Below the pieces are notes generated by a model. That model ran no database searches. It saw nothing but the letters and a program-made list of their open reading frames with translations, and was not told the origin of the DNA. From Acestrorhynchus altus (taxonomy: Eukaryota > Chordata > Actinopteri > Characiformes > Acestrorhynchidae): a DNA stretch of 64,000 nucleotides. Position 1 is the stretch's first letter. The number at the start of each line of letters is the position of its first letter. The stretch covers positions 6,959,468 through 7,023,467 of the forward strand of contig CM067512.1 in NCBI GenBank assembly GCA_034509495.1, read 5' to 3'. Both the position numbers and the translations under genes were made by a program. Below are positions 60,200 to 64,000 of this stretch, one piece after another.

Positions 60200-62539
60200 T
60201 GTTGCCCATTCATCAAGTCGGGAAGCCTGGATGGTCAAATGGAACTGAATCACTCATGCACTTCAACCATCAGCCAAACATGGTGATAGATAGGACGCCT
60301 GGGGTGCAAATGAGTATGCATATGGTGCACTTTACTGAAGCAGAAAGCACAAGCGAGGATGTTCACAAAGAGTGAGTGAGTTTTGGACTGGTGTAAGATG
60401 TGCAGTCATGCTAAACTGACTGTGAGAAAATCACACGATTTGAAAATATGTCAGGCTTTGACCAATCTGACCAGGAGTGAGGTGATCTTTACATACTTTT
60501 TAACATAAGAATGTATCTGAATTTGACTCCCATATAGGAACCTCTGATGAGAAACCTCTGCCAAAGAATGTGTTTATGGAGTATTTTGGGTTGTTTGTTG
60601 GTGTAAAAATATTGGGCCACCATATTGTGCTTTATAAAAATATGTGTTAGACCAAGGCTACTCAGATCTCACATCTACGCACATCTCTCCATTTCTGCTT
60701 TAAAATTGCTGAAAGAGTTTGAGCTCTGCTTTTGTGGAAACTATTGGCCTGGTTAAAAAAAAAATCCATAACTACAGTCTGGTTATGGTCATTTTGTAGT
60801 GATGCGCTGTTCTCTAGTATTCATTTTATACCATTGATCTAATACCAGAAATATATTCAAATATTGGGTCAGCTGATGCACTAACAGTAAATCTGCAGCT
60901 GGATTATGGATATCCAATCATTTGAAGCAAATGAGGAAAACAGTAAAACTGAAAACAAAATGGGAGTAATGTTTCATAACTAACACTATTCAACACGTCC
61001 TACATCCTGGGTGTGTTCAGTGCCTTGCAATAATGAGATTTCACATTCCTGCTTCCCAAAAAAGGCTGATTATCGTCGGCTTAGTAGAGCTGACTTTATG
61101 AGGGATCCAGACTAGTGTGGCTGTTTTGAAATGTGCATCCATTGAAGGCTGCCTTAATAGCAGCCCAAAGGAAAATTCACATGCTTTCCTGGTGAAGGCA
61201 TGCGATTGGGAGTACAGTTAATTGCATAATCTCCATTAATAGCACAGCTGCCAGTGTGACACAGCTGTTATTGGAGATTAATCAGTGGAGGCAAACCTGA
61301 GTAAACAGGGATAAACAGCTCAACAGAATGAAGAGCTCTGTGAAGGGTTTTTTTTTTCCACACTTAGCATTTAGTAGGAAAGGTTATAGATCATATATAC
61401 TTACATAAGATAAGCATTTATTTGTTGTGAGCAATGCAAGCAAACTTACTTTGCTGTTGTCCGTAAATATAGATATTGTCTGTGACATTTTGGTTCTTTA
61501 TTTCTAGTCATTGCGTTTAATTTGGGTTTTATTGGGATAAATGCACTCACAGACCAGATCATAGGTCTTCACTCCTGCTCTTGCTTCTTAATTAGGTGAG
61601 ATTCTGGATCGCTCATGTTGGAAGCAGGTAAACAAATGAACGAAAGGTACACAGCAGTACATAAACCTTCTTCAAGAGTTCTTGTGTTGAAGCAAGTGCA
61701 TTATTAATATAATTATATATGATTAAAAACAAACCATTTGGAAGCTGAAATGCTCATGTGTATGTGTAAGATTGGTTGAATGGTTATTGTTGGGAAACCA
61801 TTTTATAGATGGTTCTACTGCACAGAATCTTTTACAAAGCCCCCCAACCCCCCCACCTATCTACAATTAAAAAAAATGTTTCACCAGCATAAACTTAGCA
61901 TAAGATTTAGAATATGGTGATTTATTACACTGTAAACAAACACAGCTGTACTCATAAGGCTGAAGGTAGTCACCAGTTCCTTTTATTGGACTTTCGGTTC
62001 CACTTTAAAAAGTACACAAACTACGCGTACACTTGGAGATGATCAGAATGATCAAATGTGACTCTCTTAAATAGTCAGATTCAAAGTTTCAAAGTGCATA
62101 GTCATACACAATATAGCTTTAATGCACAAAAATGCTTCAAGACTTTGTGTCCACATGCAAACTTATGACTTGATAGAGAGCCATTTTCGCTTGTAGTGCA
62201 CTGTAGATGCCACAATGTCAGTGGCTTCAGACAGAGTATATTTAAGACCAAGTGGGTTTAGTAGTCTGCAATTTTATGCCTCTCTAGGCTGAGGATTATC
62301 AACCCTTGGATTGTTCCATCTCCAAACCTTTGATGCCCAGAAATGCCCAAAAATCATAATGCATTTTCTGCGTCATCCATCATGAGTGATACATCAAAGC
62401 AGAATGATTCAAATAAGTATTAATTCTAATGCCTAACCACTCTGCAACATTTCTTTGCCTCTTTGAACTGGTTTTGCTTAGACATTCTTTGCATTCACTA
62501 TTTTTAAACACTAAATCCAGTGACTGTAATATTCTTGTA

Positions 62540-62541
<2 letters not shown>
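60200..62541. other. long unique-looking stretch, candidate conserved noncoding elements
   Basis: About 2.3 kb almost without recognisable repeats. The part 61020-61345 is the most suggestive: balanced composition, clustered AT-core sites (GTTAATTGCATAATCTCCAT, TAATAGCACAGCTGCCAG, GGAGATTAATCAGTGGAGG) and an ACAGCTG pair. No coding frame is recognised anywhere in it. Confidence 0.4.

Positions 62542-62570
<29 letters not shown>
62542..62570. repeat. poly(T) run
   Basis: A run of 29 T. Confidence 0.95.
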
Positions 62571-62784
62571 GATTATTGCAGGCCAGATCAGCAGAATGAA
62601 CATGGGAGTTTAGGTGAGTTAAATTCATGGTTGAAACCCCCAGAGACCAAATTATATACAGTAATGGGGGGCACACAATATACCTTTTCCTTACTAAGCC
62701 AATATAAAAGCATGGTTTAGGAGATGGCACACTATCACACAGTAAACACTTAAATTCAACAGTGAGAATAGACTGCAGAGATTT

Positions 62785-62996
62785 CCCCATATTGTGGGAC
62801 ATTGCTGTAAGGACATATTAGCATTAGGCATGGTATCAATAAGTTCATGTTCATCTGCTCCAGATAGTCCCACTCTGTTGTCAATACTTTGCATAAGGGG
62901 CTAGATAAACACCTCATCATCTATAGGTGCTCCTTAAATTCGCTGAATACATTCAGTAGGAGGGTGTCCATAAACATTTGGACATAGATATAGTGG
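62785..62996 (+). mobile_element. MITE family T, right half
   Basis: GGGACATTGCTGTAAGGACA, GCATTAGGCATGGTATCAAT, GTTCATCTGCTCCAGATAGT, AAGGGGCTAGATAAACACC, GCTGAATACATTCAGTAGGA and GGTGTCCATAAACATTTGGA, ending CATAGATATAGTG. The left third is missing and the right terminus is slightly degraded. Confidence 0.8.
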
Positions 62997-63097
62997 GTGG
63001 CTGGGTAACAAAATATTGTCACCTTCTGTAACTTTCACACACCATGTCTGGATAATTGAATGACTCTCATTGTTCACAAGTTATTTTTCACAAGTTC

Positions 63098-63129
63098 GAA
63101 TGAAGGCAGGAGTCAATAGGCACAAGTTG
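63098..63129 (+). repeat. 32-bp exact match to the hAT MITE interior
   Basis: GAATGAAGGCAGGAGTCAAT followed by AGGCACAAGTTG is identical to 59236-59267. The match stops two bases into the terminal inverted repeat of that element. Nothing else of the MITE is visible here. Confidence 0.85.
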
Positions 63130-63356
63130 TAAGTTAAGTCTAATGTTTATTTGTACTGACTTTGGTACCCATCTCTGATTGACAGATGTGTTACCTGTGA
63201 TTCGAGGTTCTAGACAACATACTCTGAATTATATCAAAATGACTGTTCAAATGCAAGACTGACTTGCACTGACATGTACAGTGTCCAGGGAAAAAAAAGT
63301 GTGAGTGTAGACTCTGTGTGCAGCTCACTGATGAAAGCTAAAAACTTAAAGCCTGA
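63130..63356. other. unassigned sequence
   Basis: Nothing recognised. Confidence 0.4.
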
Positions 63357-63455
63357 TGCTGGTCTGGAACCTATCTAGACTAATTGGATACAAGACAGGA
63401 ATATCCCTTGGACAGGGAGTTAGTTCATCCCAGTGTACCACAGACTCCCAGAATT
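63357..63455 (+). repeat. family S repeat, degraded
   Basis: GCTGGTCTGGAACCTATCTA, GGATACAAGACAGGAATATC, CCTTGGACAGGGAGTTAGTT and CATCCCAGTGTACCACAGA follow the order of the common fish repeat body. Confidence 0.55.
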
Positions 63456-63686
63456 AAAATCTACTTTAGGCCCAGATTGGTTTTGCAACATATACAAAGA
63501 CTAACAGATGGCAAGGGTTGGAACCAAGGTGACCACAAGACAGGACAGGGGCAGCATATGTGAGGTACCTATTATGTTTGGGTTCGGGTGACACTACTCA
63601 AATGAGAACTCTCGTGTTATAGAAAACATACACGTGTACACATAGAGACACCATCTGTCTTTTCCCTTGTTATCTCCATTCAGCCA

Positions 63687-63729
63687 TACACACACACACA
63701 CACAGACACACACACACACACACACACAC
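63687..63729. repeat. (CA)n microsatellite
   Basis: A CA tract with one GACA interruption. Confidence 0.96.
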
Positions 63730-63749
63730 CATACACTCACCTGCAGAAG

Positions 63750-64000
63750 CTTATGACAGAATCGATGACAATCCCACCAAAAGGGCAAGGGTAGCAGTGA
63801 TGTATTTAAGTCGGCTGATGGCCTGCAGGTGGGAGTCAGTTTGTACGCAGCTCCCCCACCACTTGGCGGGATGGGCCCTTTAAAAGAGCCTCTGATGTTG
63901 AGCCGCAGTTCATCTGTCTCTGCCACACATGCCATTTACCAGGCCGAGCTTGTCGCTTTGCATCCCGCTGCCTCCATTCCCCTTCCCAGCTAGAGGCATT
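63750..64000 (+). promoter_or_regulatory. possible TATA-type core promoter at right edge
   Basis: GGGCCCTTTAAAAGAGCC (63866-63893 region) has a TATA-like TTTAAAA, followed about 30 bp later by CCGCAGTTCATCTGTCTC, an initiator-compatible site. The flanks are less AT-rich than the window and include several CpGs (AAGTCGGCTG, GTACGCAGC, GGCGGGATGG). The first downstream ATG (63930) opens only about 22 codons before a stop. A minus-strand frame covering 63935-63594 also crosses here. Evidence is motif-level only. Confidence 0.25.

Overview
The window is vertebrate nuclear DNA, almost certainly from a teleost fish and probably an ostariophysan (catfish- or characin-like); the species assignment is inference. 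The reasons are several fossil Tc1-like transposons of the fish type, two Rex1/CR1-like LINE remnants, fish MITEs with recognisable terminal repeats, tRNA-like SINE pieces, dense microsatellites ((TA)n, (TTTA)n, (CA)n, (GA)n), AT-rich composition and scarce CpG. I find no intact protein-coding gene, no rRNA or tRNA gene, no CRISPR array and no recognisable viral gene. The long open frames are either microsatellite read-through (YIYI, SLSL, REREre, VCVC) or pieces of decayed transposons.

Layout. 1-3.9 kb: a decayed Tc1-like copy (plus strand), pieces of a dispersed TTAA-type repeat and a second, internally deleted Tc1-like copy (minus strand). 3.9-10.1 kb: a 3,107-bp block present twice in tandem, virtually identical, with a single ambiguous base (N, 7033) at the junction; this may be an assembly artefact. 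10-13 kb: the rest of the TTAA-type repeat and a fold-back MITE. 13-17 kb: the most CpG-rich spot of the window, unique-looking sequence and microsatellites. 17-25 kb: MITEs, a third Tc1-like lineage, a TA-flanked palindromic MITE and a Lys/Glu-rich coiled-coil gene fragment. 27-31 kb: a Rex1-like reverse-transcriptase remnant and a complete long-inverted-repeat MITE. 31-37 kb: simple repeats and SINE/LINE tails. 37-45 kb: two MITEs, more Tc1 fossils, a LINE tail and a perfect 334-bp palindrome (44868-45201). 45-54 kb: two long copies of the TTAA-type repeat, another fold-back MITE and Tc1 fragments. 54-64 kb: unique-looking blocks that could be conserved noncoding elements, a second (antisense) Rex1-like LINE, an hAT-type MITE with a perfect 8-bp target duplication, and a possible TATA-type promoter near the right edge.

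Nothing here works together as a pathway. The region reads as an intergenic or intronic stretch built from layers of old transposons. The observations most worth checking are the perfect palindrome, the near-identical tandem block with its N junction, the multi-copy TTAA-type repeat family, and a few possible promoter, exon or enhancer spots that need expression or conservation data.
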